The position numbers and the translations under genes were made by a program. DNA of 33,161 nucleotides from Nitrospira sp. (lineage in GTDB: Bacteria; Nitrospirota; Nitrospiria; Nitrospirales; UBA8639): positions 1 to 33,161 of the forward strand of contig JAGQKG010000015.1 of assembly GCA_020430245.1 (NCBI GenBank). Direction: 5' to 3'. Below, one piece after another: positions 14,355-24,328 of this stretch. The notes under the pieces were generated by a model. The model made no database searches, was not told the DNA's origin, and saw nothing but the letters and a program-made list of their open reading frames with translations. Within the stretch, counting starts at the first letter, position 1. Each line of letters opens with the position of its first letter.

Positions 14355-16214
14355 ATGCCACCGGCCCTTCATCCTGTTGATCTCATAGAAGTTCTTCGCC
14401 AGCATCGCTTGACTCCGGCGATTGTTTTTTTGACGTCTCGCCGGGCCTGCGATGAGGCCATTGATACCTTCGCCCACAGTTCAGCCAGGATGTCGACTCA
14501 ACGCTCGGAGGCTATTCGTGATTTTCTGCAGAAATTTACCAAAGATTTCCCGAGTGTGCAGCATCACCCTTTAATTCCTGTTGTGCAAGAATTTGGAGTA
14601 GCAGCTCATCACGCAGGACATCTCCCTTCCTGGAAAATTGCGATTGAAGAGCTCATGCGCCAAGGTTTATTGGATGCCGTATTTGCCACAACAACCTTGG
14701 CAGCCGGGGTCGACTTCCCGGCACGAACCGTCGTCATTACCCAATCCAGCGTCCGCAAATCACAGGATTTCACCGATCTGACGATCAGCGAAATTCAACA
14801 GTTGGCCGGACGCGGTGGCCGCCGAGGAAAAGATTTGGTGGGCGTGGTGGTTATCACTCCCTCTCCCTATATTGATTTACACATTCTGGGCAAAGGACTC
14901 ACCGGCTATCCGGAACCGATTGACAGTCAATTTGTGGTGTCATACCCCATGGTGCTTAATCTGTTAAAGGCCCATTCACTGGATCAAATTGAGGGACTAC
15001 TCGCAAAAAGTTTTGCGCAATTTCAGCTGAATCAACGATCCAGTATCCATCAAGACCACCTTGATCAGATCAAGGAACAATTGACACCCTACGGACCCAG
15101 GGAATGCGCCGACTGGATCACTCAATGGAAAGGCTTTGATCTTGCCCGCCGACGTAAAGCACACCGACATCCTATCGTAACCAACGACACGCCATTCTTG
15201 ACGGCCTGTCTGCCATTTCTGACTCCAGGTCGCCTTATCGGACTACCAAAAGGTCCGGCGATCATTCTCCGTCAGTATCGAAGCCGTGGAACCTTTGCGC
15301 CAATGTTGTCCGTGATTCGGGCGAAAGGCACCTTGGGTGAATGTCCTGCGCATTCGGTCACTCAAGTCTACGACCGCCTGTTCGAGTTTCAGCCCTCTCG
15401 CACTATTCCCTGGTGTCAGCCACAGGTTCTCTCTCAACTCAAGAAAGAACTTTCACAATTGCCTGCGCGTCTGCCAACCGTCCCCATTTTGCCGGAAACT
15501 CCGGAAACCGACGATCCGCTCCTTGCAGAAATACTAACGGAGGAATTTCCCTGTCCCACCTGCCCGTCCCACTCGGCATGCAGGAAAGACTTCCCGTTGG
15601 CATCGAAACTTCGCCAAAAATCCCAGCAATTGACCAAAACGATTCAAGCCCTCCGTGATGGATTGTGGCACCGATTTCAACAAAAAGCCGACGTACTCCA
15701 CAAATTCGGATATATCACCGCTAACTCGCATCTTACCCCAGACGGGGAATGGGCTAGACTCATTCGTATTAACCATTCCTTACTCATAACGGAACTGATT
15801 CGTATGGAGGCCTTCTCAGGCATTGCTCCAGGATTGTTAGCGGGCGTCATGGCGAGTATTTCCCATGACGATGATCGTCCAGGATCCTACATGCGCCTCC
15901 CATCTGGACTGGCTACCATGTTGACGCAGGTGCGGGCCGTAGCTGATTCCTTGAGCCCTTATGAACCTCCACCTTTGTTACGCTCAGATGTCGCCGCACT
16001 CGTGGAAAGCTGGATCGGGAATCCTCAACTCACCTGGGCATCACTGGTTCGCTCCACATCTATGGCCGAAGGGGACGTTTATCGTCTATTAGCCAGAACC
16101 TTGGAGTTTCTCTCACAATTATATGGACTCAAGGTCACGCATCCCGGCTTGGCCGATATCGCCCACTCCGCAATGGTGACCATGCGACGGGAAGTCCTGC
16201 AAGAACTTCCCTAG
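14355..16214 (+). CDS. Ski2-like DExH/Q helicase, RecA2 plus C-terminal half (split gene)
   Basis: This 619-residue protein is the second half of a Ski2/Mtr4-like superfamily 2 RNA or DNA helicase. It begins in the linker before RecA2: motif IV TPAIVFLTSRRACDEA (~20-35), motif V ATTTLAAGVDFPARTVVI (~111-128), motif VI QLAGRGGRRG (149-158). A helical C-terminal region follows, with a Cys cluster CPTCPSHSAC that may bind zinc. There is no Walker A or DExx motif, so it cannot hydrolyse ATP alone. The missing RecA1 half is encoded by the next gene, 22 bp downstream, in reversed domain order. The ATG at 14355 has no good ribosome binding site, and the frame closes at a stop 39 bp upstream, so poor translation or a 5' truncation is possible. 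Confidence 0.9.
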   Translation: MPPALHPVDLIEVLRQHRLTPAIVFLTSRRACDEAIDTFAHSSARMSTQRSEAIRDFLQKFTKDFPSVQHHPLIPVVQEFGVAAHHAGHLPSWKIAIEELMRQGLLDAVFATTTLAAGVDFPARTVVITQSSVRKSQDFTDLTISEIQQLAGRGGRRGKDLVGVVVITPSPYIDLHILGKGLTGYPEPIDSQFVVSYPMVLNLLKAHSLDQIEGLLAKSFAQFQLNQRSSIHQDHLDQIKEQLTPYGPRECADWITQWKGFDLARRRKAHRHPIVTNDTPFLTACLPFLTPGRLIGLPKGPAIILRQYRSRGTFAPMLSVIRAKGTLGECPAHSVTQVYDRLFEFQPSRTIPWCQPQVLSQLKKELSQLPARLPTVPILPETPETDDPLLAEILTEEFPCPTCPSHSACRKDFPLASKLRQKSQQLTKTIQALRDGLWHRFQQKADVLHKFGYITANSHLTPDGEWARLIRINHSLLITELIRMEAFSGIAPGLLAGVMASISHDDDRPGSYMRLPSGLATMLTQVRAVADSLSPYEPPPLLRSDVAALVESWIGNPQLTWASLVRSTSMAEGDVYRLLARTLEFLSQLYGLKVTHPGLADIAHSAMVTMRREVLQELP

Positions 16215-16236
16215 TCACAAATGGGAGCATAACGCC

Positions 16237-17292
16237 ATGCATCATGATGATCTCAAACGTGAACTTCAAAGTTTACCGGTAAAATATTTGCACCACATGG
16301 CAAGAGGCCGCATCCACCGCCACTTTCGTCTCGGAAAACATCGGCTTGTTGAATTAATCCTGGCCTTTCCACCGGATCAGATTCTTGTTATCGAAACGGA
16401 ACTGCAACAGATATTGACCACTCGCCAGGAACGCCTGGCGGCACAAGAAGCCCGCGCGGCAGCACGCCCTCAACTTCCCGCTTCGCCTTTTCAAGCAAAA
16501 AATCGATCGAATAGGAAGAAGCCGAACTTCGGCCATTCTCAGCCATCGATTACGCTTCAGCAAATCTTAGACGGGATTGGAGTTCCTGAGATTCAACCCT
16601 TCGTTCCGGATCCCTGGCAAACCGAGGCGGTGGAACATCTGGCGCATTCAGATGTCATCGTGAGCGCTCCGACGGGAAGTGGAAAAACGTATGTCGCCAT
16701 ACAAGCGATCAGACAGGCCATGGCCCTCAACCAAACGGTGATTTACACCTCTCCACTTAAAGCGTTGTCGAATACAAAATTTATGGAATTCACCCAACTC
16801 TTTGGACCGGATCAAGTCGGGATTTTAACCGGAGACAGGAGGGATAACGCCCAAGCCCCGTTACTGGTGATGACGACCGAAATTTTGAGAAATTTATTCT
16901 ATGATGCCGCCAGCGGAGAGATCGATTTACGATTGAATACCCTGGGGTTAGTCATTCTGGATGAATCCCAGTATCTTGCCGATCCTGAACGAGGAGTGGT
17001 ATGGGAAGAAACTATAATTTTATGTCCCTCCCAAGCACGACTTCTCCTACTCTCGGCCTCTATTGGGAATCCTCAAGATTTGGCCGAATGGTTGCAAGCT
17101 ATCAGGCCTATTCCCTGCCACCTTATCCGCCATGCTAAACGATCCGTTCCTCTTCGAGGTCTGTATTTGCATTCCACAGGGCAACTCGTTCCACTATTCA
17201 GAAACCAAGATATTATTCAAGGCAAAGGCTACACATTTCATCCAGATACAAGGCAGCTGTTCGCCGAATACGAACTTAAACCATTCCATTAA
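16237..17292 (+). CDS. Ski2-like DExH/Q helicase, N-terminal plus RecA1 half (split gene)
   Basis: This 351-residue protein is the first half of the same helicase type. Residues 1-45 are a small basic helical domain, followed by a ~70-residue Gln/Ala/Arg-rich linker. RecA1 has a Q-motif-like FVPDPWQTEAV (~122-132), motif I SAPTGSGKT (143-151), Ia TSPLKALSNTKF (~171-182), motif II DESQ (242-245, Gln where most Ski2 proteins have His) and motif III SAS (273-275). It ends about 45 residues into the inter-domain linker (HPDTRQLFAEYELKPFH) and lacks motifs IV-VI. It has its own ribosome binding site, GGGAG at 16223-16227, 9 nt before ATG 16237. Together with the gene upstream it would make one full helicase if the two chains associate; alone neither is complete. 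Confidence 0.9.
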   Translation: MHHDDLKRELQSLPVKYLHHMARGRIHRHFRLGKHRLVELILAFPPDQILVIETELQQILTTRQERLAAQEARAAARPQLPASPFQAKNRSNRKKPNFGHSQPSITLQQILDGIGVPEIQPFVPDPWQTEAVEHLAHSDVIVSAPTGSGKTYVAIQAIRQAMALNQTVIYTSPLKALSNTKFMEFTQLFGPDQVGILTGDRRDNAQAPLLVMTTEILRNLFYDAASGEIDLRLNTLGLVILDESQYLADPERGVVWEETIILCPSQARLLLLSASIGNPQDLAEWLQAIRPIPCHLIRHAKRSVPLRGLYLHSTGQLVPLFRNQDIIQGKGYTFHPDTRQLFAEYELKPFH

Positions 17293-17559
17293 TTCATCAA
17301 TTCAATAAATATTTTCAATCATTGCCATCTAATGCAAAACATTAACTCACTATGAAACTACATGTGTGCTAAAAAAACAACAGATTGTGGTAATATTTAT
17401 ACGCTTTAGCACTCAATCTATTGTCATTATTAGTATTTTTAAGGTAAAAACTCACATTTCTAACATTTATTTTTTAGCATAAATTTTGCGTTATTCTATA
17501 GAGATCAGTATAAATTCGCCTTTTTTGTGAAATACGAACTCTTAGGAATTATTTAAAAT
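17293..17559. other. AT-rich intergenic segment
   Basis: Base composition changes sharply here to clearly AT-rich, unlike the flanking genes. It contains several A/T runs and possible -10 boxes, and probably the promoter of the lipoprotein gene, but no single promoter can be chosen. It directly abuts the truncated end of the split helicase and could mark a rearrangement junction. Confidence 0.5.
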
Positions 17560-18087
17560 ATGGAACACAAATTTCTTGTTTCAGCACGTATCAAATATAT
17601 CCTGTTGATTCTACTTTCGATCACCGTTATAGGCTGTCAGGGTCTTCAGCCAAAATCCACTGGAGAACTGGCCATGGAGGATCATGATTTCCTTGGGATT
17701 TGGGATGCCTATAACCACTGTGTAGCTGGCTCTGATATCCAGCACATGCAAGCCAATCTTGATGTGTTAGCCTCAGCACCGAAACCGATCTCACTGGACG
17801 ATTCTCCAATTCCTGTCCCTGCATTTCTAAAAAAATGGTCTACGGCGAGAGGTTCCCGTCTGGCTGTCGATCCACGAGCCATGGCTGCCTCCTGCTCAAT
17901 TCATCTCGCAGAAGTCGCCCAATTGTCAGCAGATTGGCCAACGGCATTGCGCACATTTCAGGAAATCCTGAAAAATTACCCGGAACCTCAATATGCCTTC
18001 TACGTTAGTAAAGCCAATCAGGCGATGGAACAACTGACCACCATTCGACCTGTCTCTCTTTCTTTCCAGGAAGCCCTAGTTGACTAA
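17560..18087 (+). CDS. Putative lipoprotein, function unknown
   Basis: This 175-residue protein has a typical lipoprotein signal: basic N-terminus, hydrophobic helix (YILLILLSITVIG) and a lipobox ending at Cys26 (TVIGC). The mature part is mainly helical. The segment from ~115 to ~160 (LAEVAQLSADWPTALRTFQEILKNYP) has the spacing of a single TPR-like repeat. An envelope role, perhaps as a scaffold, is plausible. It is preceded by AT-rich DNA and converges on the DUF971 gene. No partner gene is adjacent. Confidence 0.7.
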   Translation: MEHKFLVSARIKYILLILLSITVIGCQGLQPKSTGELAMEDHDFLGIWDAYNHCVAGSDIQHMQANLDVLASAPKPISLDDSPIPVPAFLKKWSTARGSRLAVDPRAMAASCSIHLAEVAQLSADWPTALRTFQEILKNYPEPQYAFYVSKANQAMEQLTTIRPVSLSFQEALVD

Positions 18088-18228
18088 ACTCGTTCCCTCC
18101 CTATTTTTTCACTCAATTCTTCCAGGTCTCCCGTTTGACATTTTCGAAAAGACCCTCAAAATCATGAGGCCGTATTTCAGCATATCAATGACAGTACCTG
18201 GATGAAATCACGAGAAAAATGGAAAAAT

Positions 18229-18579
18229 CTAGAGAAGTTGTTTGCTTCTGGGCTTATTGGGCTGGCAAATCTCGCATTGGCACATGCGGCGCAGTGCCGT
18301 ATAGGAATACAGCCCGGTATCATGTCCATCACTCCATTTAAATCGAAAGGCATAGCGCCCGACCGGCTCTATATCCTGTAATAAAATGAGAAGTGGGATA
18401 GAGTCTGGCTTAAGACGCAACTCACCCGTCCATTCGTCCGTGCAAGCCGCACAGGGGCAATGTTGTCGCAAATATCGAACCGGGTAAACCCCCTTATGCC
18501 CATCATTCCACGTAATACCCAATACCCCGTTATCCAACCATTCCATATCTGTCGGTTCAAGTGATGCCTGAGAAGTCAT
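18229..18579 (-). CDS. DUF971 / GBBH-like N-terminal domain protein
   Basis: This 116-residue protein starts at ATG 18579, with AAGGA about 9 nt upstream. It matches the DUF971 pattern: an initial WLDNGVLGITWNDGHKGVYP, then RYLRQHCPCAAC, and a closing WSDGHDTGLYSYTALRRMC. Cysteines occur as CPCAAC and CQCEIC. The fold corresponds to the N-terminal domain of gamma-butyrobetaine hydroxylase, and in bacteria it is often encoded near Fe-S assembly genes; a metal or Fe-S link is only suggested. It is the last gene of the long minus-strand run, 28 bp after recO. Confidence 0.88.
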   Translation of the reverse strand: MTSQASLEPTDMEWLDNGVLGITWNDGHKGVYPVRYLRQHCPCAACTDEWTGELRLKPDSIPLLILLQDIEPVGRYAFRFKWSDGHDTGLYSYTALRRMCQCEICQPNKPRSKQLL

Positions 18580-18606
18580 ATCCGATTGTCCTTATGGGTG
18601 AGCCTA

Positions 18607-19356
18607 TTAAGAAACCCATTGTTCAAATGTTGGGAGAGCCTTTCCTACGACTGCCTGGAAATAGGCTTCAATAGCATCTTCCACCTCAATCCTGACCGTT
18701 CCGATCGCCTTTAATCGAGAAAGACTGGCCATAGGGAGACGTCTAGCCTGCTCAATAAACGACAAACTGCCCCTTGAAATAGACAATAACCGCCCTACCC
18801 CTCGTTGACCACAACCGTTGCATACCATCCCACCCAATCGAGGAGAAAACCACTGAGGCATGTGGGGAGAGGCAATGTTTCCACATGCAGTGCAACGATC
18901 AATTTGCGGGCGAAAACCCGTATAGCCCAGCACATGAATTTGAAATAATAATGTGGTGAGTGCCAGATCCCTGTCAGGTAACAAGTTTTCCAAAGCATAT
19001 ACCAGCGCTGAATACATTTCTGGATTGGGATCACGGTCCGCCGTAATCATTTCCACCATATGTACCATCTTGGCAGCAGCTGCCATCACACCCAAATCTT
19101 CTCGTATCGCTTTAAAGTTTTTGATTAGATCTATTTGACTAATTTGCCCCAAACCGTCAGGGGTTTTTTGGAATAAGGTGGCATCAACAATCCCAAAAGG
19201 CTCAAGTACTCCGCTGAAGCGTGTTATCATCCGGCGAGCACCACGAGCCGTGGCTCGAATTTTCCCTAGATCGGAGGAATACAGGGTAACAATTCTGTCA
19301 GCATCACCCCAACGTTGGCTTCGAATTATGATCGCGCGGGTTCTTAAGAGCGGCAT
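18607..19356 (-). CDS. recO: DNA repair protein RecO
   Basis: This 249-residue RecFOR pathway protein anneals single strands and helps load RecA at gaps. The N-terminal OB fold is visible as RTRAIIIRSQRWGDADRIVTLYS (in part) with GARRMITRFSGVLEPF. The helical C-terminal domain carries a zinc site, CTAC (~154) and CNGC (~180), in the RecO pattern. It lies 67 bp after era, a common pairing in bacterial genomes. Confidence 0.94.
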   Translation of the reverse strand: MPLLRTRAIIIRSQRWGDADRIVTLYSSDLGKIRATARGARRMITRFSGVLEPFGIVDATLFQKTPDGLGQISQIDLIKNFKAIREDLGVMAAAAKMVHMVEMITADRDPNPEMYSALVYALENLLPDRDLALTTLLFQIHVLGYTGFRPQIDRCTACGNIASPHMPQWFSPRLGGMVCNGCGQRGVGRLLSISRGSLSFIEQARRLPMASLSRLKAIGTVRIEVEDAIEAYFQAVVGKALPTFEQWVS

Positions 19357-19422
19357 GAGAACTCTTATGAGTACGACGTCTGCACGTTAGACTCGAATAC
19401 TGAGGAAATTAACACCAATTTT

Positions 19423-20316
19423 TCATCCATATCCCAATTCGCTCAACACCTGCACATTATCGCGCCAACCTTCCTGCACTTTCACCCACATCCGCAAATA
19501 AATTTTCATCCCGAATAGACGCTCCATCTCTATCCGTGCACTTTGGCCAATCTCTCTGAGACGCATGCCCTTTTTCCCAATCACAATCCCTTTTTGACTT
19601 GTTTTTTCAACAAGAATAACGGCTCGAATCGTTGTCAGGCCTGGCTCTTCCTCAAATTCCTCGATCAACACACCCACAGCATACGGCAATTCATCGTATG
19701 TCTGTTCAAGTACTTTTTCACGAATGAGCTCGGCGGCCATATGACGCATCGGCTGGTTGGTTAAAAAATCCTCGTCATACATCAATTCAGGACATGTGGG
19801 CAGACAGGCAAAGGTTAATTCCACTAATTGCAGAATATTCACACCAGTCTTGGCAGAGATGGGAATAATGTCTGTCCAGGAAAACCATGTGCGGTATTGA
19901 TCGATGAGCGGGAGCAATCTGGATTTGGCGACAGCATCGGCTTTATTTAATAATAAAAATACCCCCTTAAATGGGCGCTCTTGATGTGCCGAGGTCACCT
20001 GCTCCAGGACCTGTCGGTCTCCAGGACCCGGCAAAACCTGACTGTCCACAATCATATAGACCACATCGGAGTGAGTCAGGGTTCCTAACGCCGATTCCAC
20101 CATCTTGGTATTCAATCGATGATGAGGCGTATGGAGCCCTGGCGTATCGATGAGAATGAGCTGGCCTTCTGGATAATGCCCAACCCCTAAAATCAGATTT
20201 CGAGTGGTTTGTGGCTTATCAGAAACGATGGCGATCTTTTCACGCACTAATGCGTTAAGCAACGTCGACTTGCCGACATTGGGTCGGCCAAGAATGGCTA
20301 ATTGACCTGATTTCAT
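19423..20316 (-). CDS. era: GTPase Era
   Basis: This 297-residue essential GTPase binds the 3' end of 16S rRNA and assists 30S assembly. Motifs seen are G1 GRPNVGKST (10-18), G2 region PQTTRN (~35-40), G3 DTPG (~58) and G4 NKAD (~124), followed by SAK. A C-terminal KH domain contains VIGKKGMRLREIG (~248-260). Full length. It is followed closely by recO on the same strand. Confidence 0.97.
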   Translation of the reverse strand: MKSGQLAILGRPNVGKSTLLNALVREKIAIVSDKPQTTRNLILGVGHYPEGQLILIDTPGLHTPHHRLNTKMVESALGTLTHSDVVYMIVDSQVLPGPGDRQVLEQVTSAHQERPFKGVFLLLNKADAVAKSRLLPLIDQYRTWFSWTDIIPISAKTGVNILQLVELTFACLPTCPELMYDEDFLTNQPMRHMAAELIREKVLEQTYDELPYAVGVLIEEFEEEPGLTTIRAVILVEKTSQKGIVIGKKGMRLREIGQSARIEMERLFGMKIYLRMWVKVQEGWRDNVQVLSELGYG

Positions 20317-20405
20317 CCAATACCCTTCAAGTATGGAAAACTCTGAAGAAACATCAATGAATGAGTATGAAGAATGGAAGGGGTATGACGCAAGAATTCT
20401 CGCCG

Positions 20406-20708
20406 CTATGGTCTAGCGGTAAACGAGGAAGGGACAGGCTCCACGAATTGATACACCACTTCTCCCTGCCGAACCATACCCAACCGATTACGAGCCAGCT
20501 CTTCTAGACGTTGGGGATCCCGTTGAATACGGGTGATATCTTCTTCGAGTGAAGCATTAATATCTTGTAATTGCTTGATTTGTTCAGTCAAACGCTGGCG
20601 CGTTTCCCGCATCTGAAAGTATAGAGGCAATCCATCAGAGTTAAAAAACATGGTTCCTGCGAGCACACTCATCATCAAAAAAGCCCCAATCATTGGAAGG
20701 CGATCCAT
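20406..20708 (-). CDS. ftsB: FtsB/DivIC-type septum formation protein
   Basis: This ~100-residue single-pass protein starts at ATG 20708, chosen because GGAGGTGA lies just upstream; a longer frame from 20759 has no site. It has a short N-terminus, one membrane helix (~6-25), then a coiled coil (~35-70; RETRQRLTEQIKQLQDINAS) and the DivIC motif DPQRLEELARNRLGMVRQGE. It is expected to join FtsL and FtsQ in the divisome. Its position directly after eno matches the eno-ftsB order seen in many bacteria, which supports the call. Confidence 0.9.
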   Translation of the reverse strand: MDRLPMIGAFLMMSVLAGTMFFNSDGLPLYFQMRETRQRLTEQIKQLQDINASLEEDITRIQRDPQRLEELARNRLGMVRQGEVVYQFVEPVPSSFTARP

Positions 20709-20768
20709 CAAATCACCTCCAAACCCAGTGGACGCCCGTTTTTTATTATTAGGACGCATACCAGAAAA

Positions 20769-22097
<1,329 letters not shown>

Positions 22098-22127
22098 TTA
22101 ATCTTGTACCCTGAGATGCGTCTTAGA

Positions 22128-23558
22128 TCAAGATGTAAGATGCTGTTTCAACAGCGTATTGACCTTGCCAGGATTGGCTTTTCCCTGTGACGCCTTCATG
22201 ACCTGTCCAACCAAAAACCCTAACACCGTTTCCTTTCCGCCACGATATTGATTCACTTGATTGGGATGCTCTGCCAGAACCTCTTTAATCAAATTTTCCA
22301 GGATGCGTTCATCTGAAACCTGAACCAGGCCTTTTTCATTCACCAATTGACCAGGAGTTTTCCCGCTAGCATAAAATTCCGGGAAAAGATCTCTGGCAAC
22401 TTTCAAACTAATGGTCCCCTCTTCTACTAATTGTAAGAGTTCAACTAATTGCTCAGGGCTTACCGGGGAGGATTCGGGACTGGTGTTGGTGGTATTGAGC
22501 TCACGAAGTAATTCGCCCATCACCCAATTACTGACTGTTTTGGGATGGGGAAAGTGCTTCACGCAGGCTTCAAAATAGTCGGCCAGGTTTTTTGAATCGG
22601 TCAGAATCTTCGCATCGTACTCAGGGAGATGATATTCCGTCATAAATCGTTTCATGCGGGCAGCCGGAAGTTCTGGAATAGTTTGGCGCAACGACTCAAC
22701 CCACTCCGCATCCACATGAACGGAAAGCAAGTCGGGGTCGGGAAAATACCGGTAGTCATGGGCTTCTTCCTTGCTTCGCATGACAACCGTATGCCCTTTC
22801 TGAACATCCCACAATCGGGTCTCCTGACGGATCGTTTCGCCTTCCGTTAAGGCCTCAGTCTGCCTGGAGATTTCAAAATCCAAGGCCTCCTTGGCAAAAC
22901 GGAAGGAATTGATATTTTTCAATTCGACTTTGGTCCCAAGAACGTCCTGCCCCCGTGGACGAAGCGACACATTTGGCTCACAACGAAAACTCCCCTGCTC
23001 CATGTTCCCGTCACAGACGTCCAGATAGACCAGGAGATCATGCAGGGTTTTTAAATAGGCATCAACCTCCTCGGATGAGTGCAAGTCGGGTTCGGTGACG
23101 ATTTCCAATAACGGAGTTCCGGCTCGATTTAAATCAACACCACTGCCTTCCACAGGGACATCATGAACATTTTTCCCGGCATCTTCCTCCAAATGGGCTC
23201 GACGAATGCGCACGCGTTTCGACTCTCCGTTCACCGAAATATCCAGCCATCCTGGTCCGCAGATCGGCAAATCAAACTGCGAAATTTGATAACCCTTCGG
23301 CAGATCAGGGTACAGGTAATTTTTTCGGGAGAATTGATTCGTCACTCCGATCTCGCAGTGAAGCGCGAGTCCCGTGCGTACGGCCATTTCCACCGCATGT
23401 CGATTAAGCACCGGCAAACTTCCAGGCAACCCCAGACAGGTTGGACACACCTGAGTATTCGGAGGAAGCCCGAAAGAAGTCGGACAGCCACAAAACAGTT
23501 TCGTCTTGGTTTGGAGTTGGGCATGTACCTCAACTCCAATTACCGGTTCATAGGCCAT
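22128..23558 (-). CDS. gatB: Asp-tRNA(Asn)/Glu-tRNA(Gln) amidotransferase subunit B
   Basis: This is the tRNA-binding and kinase subunit of GatCAB, which converts misacylated Glu-tRNA(Gln) or Asp-tRNA(Asn) to the correct amide form. It has 476 residues, with N-terminal [12 protein letters not shown], the Cys pairs FCGC and CPTC of the zinc-binding core, [16 protein letters not shown], and a helical plus YqeY-like C-terminus ending in [17 protein letters not shown]. It is separated from gatA by two small membrane/envelope genes, so the three Gat genes are spread over one run. Confidence 0.97.
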   Translation of the reverse strand: MAYEPVIGVEVHAQLQTKTKLFCGCPTSFGLPPNTQVCPTCLGLPGSLPVLNRHAVEMAVRTGLALHCEIGVTNQFSRKNYLYPDLPKGYQISQFDLPICGPGWLDISVNGESKRVRIRRAHLEEDAGKNVHDVPVEGSGVDLNRAGTPLLEIVTEPDLHSSEEVDAYLKTLHDLLVYLDVCDGNMEQGSFRCEPNVSLRPRGQDVLGTKVELKNINSFRFAKEALDFEISRQTEALTEGETIRQETRLWDVQKGHTVVMRSKEEAHDYRYFPDPDLLSVHVDAEWVESLRQTIPELPAARMKRFMTEYHLPEYDAKILTDSKNLADYFEACVKHFPHPKTVSNWVMGELLRELNTTNTSPESSPVSPEQLVELLQLVEEGTISLKVARDLFPEFYASGKTPGQLVNEKGLVQVSDERILENLIKEVLAEHPNQVNQYRGGKETVLGFLVGQVMKASQGKANPGKVNTLLKQHLTS

Positions 23559-23602
23559 AACGCAGCAGAGCCACTCCTCTCGATGTCGTTTTTTCTTGAA
23601 TT

Positions 23603-23917
23603 TTAATCCAGGGATTTCATTTCACGTTCACGGCGCATGGCATCCCGACCCGCATCTAAGGCTTCTCGGACGGCACTTGAAATTTCTTCCACCAGTTCAC
23701 GGCCACGACCGACGACATCTTCTACGGCATCAGTGGCTCGCTCCTTAATGTCTCGTAAATCTTCACCCGTTCGCCGGGCATACCCTGTGATTCGTTCTCG
23801 GGAATCTCTTCCCGGTTGAGGGGCTAACATGATCGCCGTCACAGCTCCCAATAGCGCTCCACTTAAGAATGCCAATGCAACCGAGCCTGCTGATGCACCT
23901 GAATGATTAGTTGCCAT
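23603..23917 (-). CDS. YtxH-domain small membrane protein
   Basis: This 104-residue protein has an N-terminal Gly/Ala-rich membrane helix ([22 protein letters not shown], about 11-32) followed by the PGRDSRERI turn typical of YtxH domains. A long, highly charged amphipathic helix fills the rest. Members are membrane-anchored and stress-related in some species; the molecular role is not known. It overlaps the DUF948 gene by 11 bp, so the two are translationally linked and probably act together in the envelope. Confidence 0.85.
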   Translation of the reverse strand: MATNHSGASAGSVALAFLSGALLGAVTAIMLAPQPGRDSRERITGYARRTGEDLRDIKERATDAVEDVVGRGRELVEEISSAVREALDAGRDAMRREREMKSLD

Positions 23918-24314
23918 TGGATGGCCCTCCTTTTTGTTCTTTATGTACCCGTTTTCTCACAGTCGAGGTCGCGGCTTTGAGTCCGGCAAGTAAACTGGTC
24001 ACACCCACAGCAAGGGCACCCCCCTTCCCACGAACAGCCTCATGGACATGACTCACACTTTCCCCCACATCTCCAACTGCATTCAAAAAAATGGTCGCGC
24101 GATCAATGCCAAGCCTGGCTTGATCGGTGAGAGCTAAAATGTTTTCATTGGTCCCCTTGACATCCTTTAATATTCCCGGCAATTCATGGTTCAGGCGAAT
24201 CAGCAACCGTTCTGATTGCCCAATTGTGCGTTTCACTTGAAGAATCATCGGAACCAGATAGCCCACCAAGACCACAAAGGCCACGGCAATGATGATCGCT
24301 GCCAAATCCACCAT
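23907..24314 (-). CDS. DUF948-type membrane-anchored protein
   Basis: This 135-residue protein has an N-terminal helix (~3-27, LAAIIIAVAFVVLVGYLVPM) and a helical region with the DUF948 arrangement (LNHELPGILKDVKGTNENI). A second weak hydrophobic segment near ALAVGVTSLLAG precedes a basic tail. It starts 15 bp after gatA and overlaps the YtxH-like gene, the common DUF948-YtxH pair. Function is unknown; co-location suggests a shared envelope role. Confidence 0.8.
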   Translation of the reverse strand: MVDLAAIIIAVAFVVLVGYLVPMILQVKRTIGQSERLLIRLNHELPGILKDVKGTNENILALTDQARLGIDRATIFLNAVGDVGESVSHVHEAVRGKGGALAVGVTSLLAGLKAATSTVRKRVHKEQKGGPSNGN

Positions 24315-24328
24315 ACCTCGCTATCCTT

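Noticed and set aside
20401..20430. tRNA-like string GGTCTAGCGGTAAACGAGG
   Set aside because: It lies over the stop and last codons of the ftsB-like gene, and no acceptor or anticodon stem could be formed around it.
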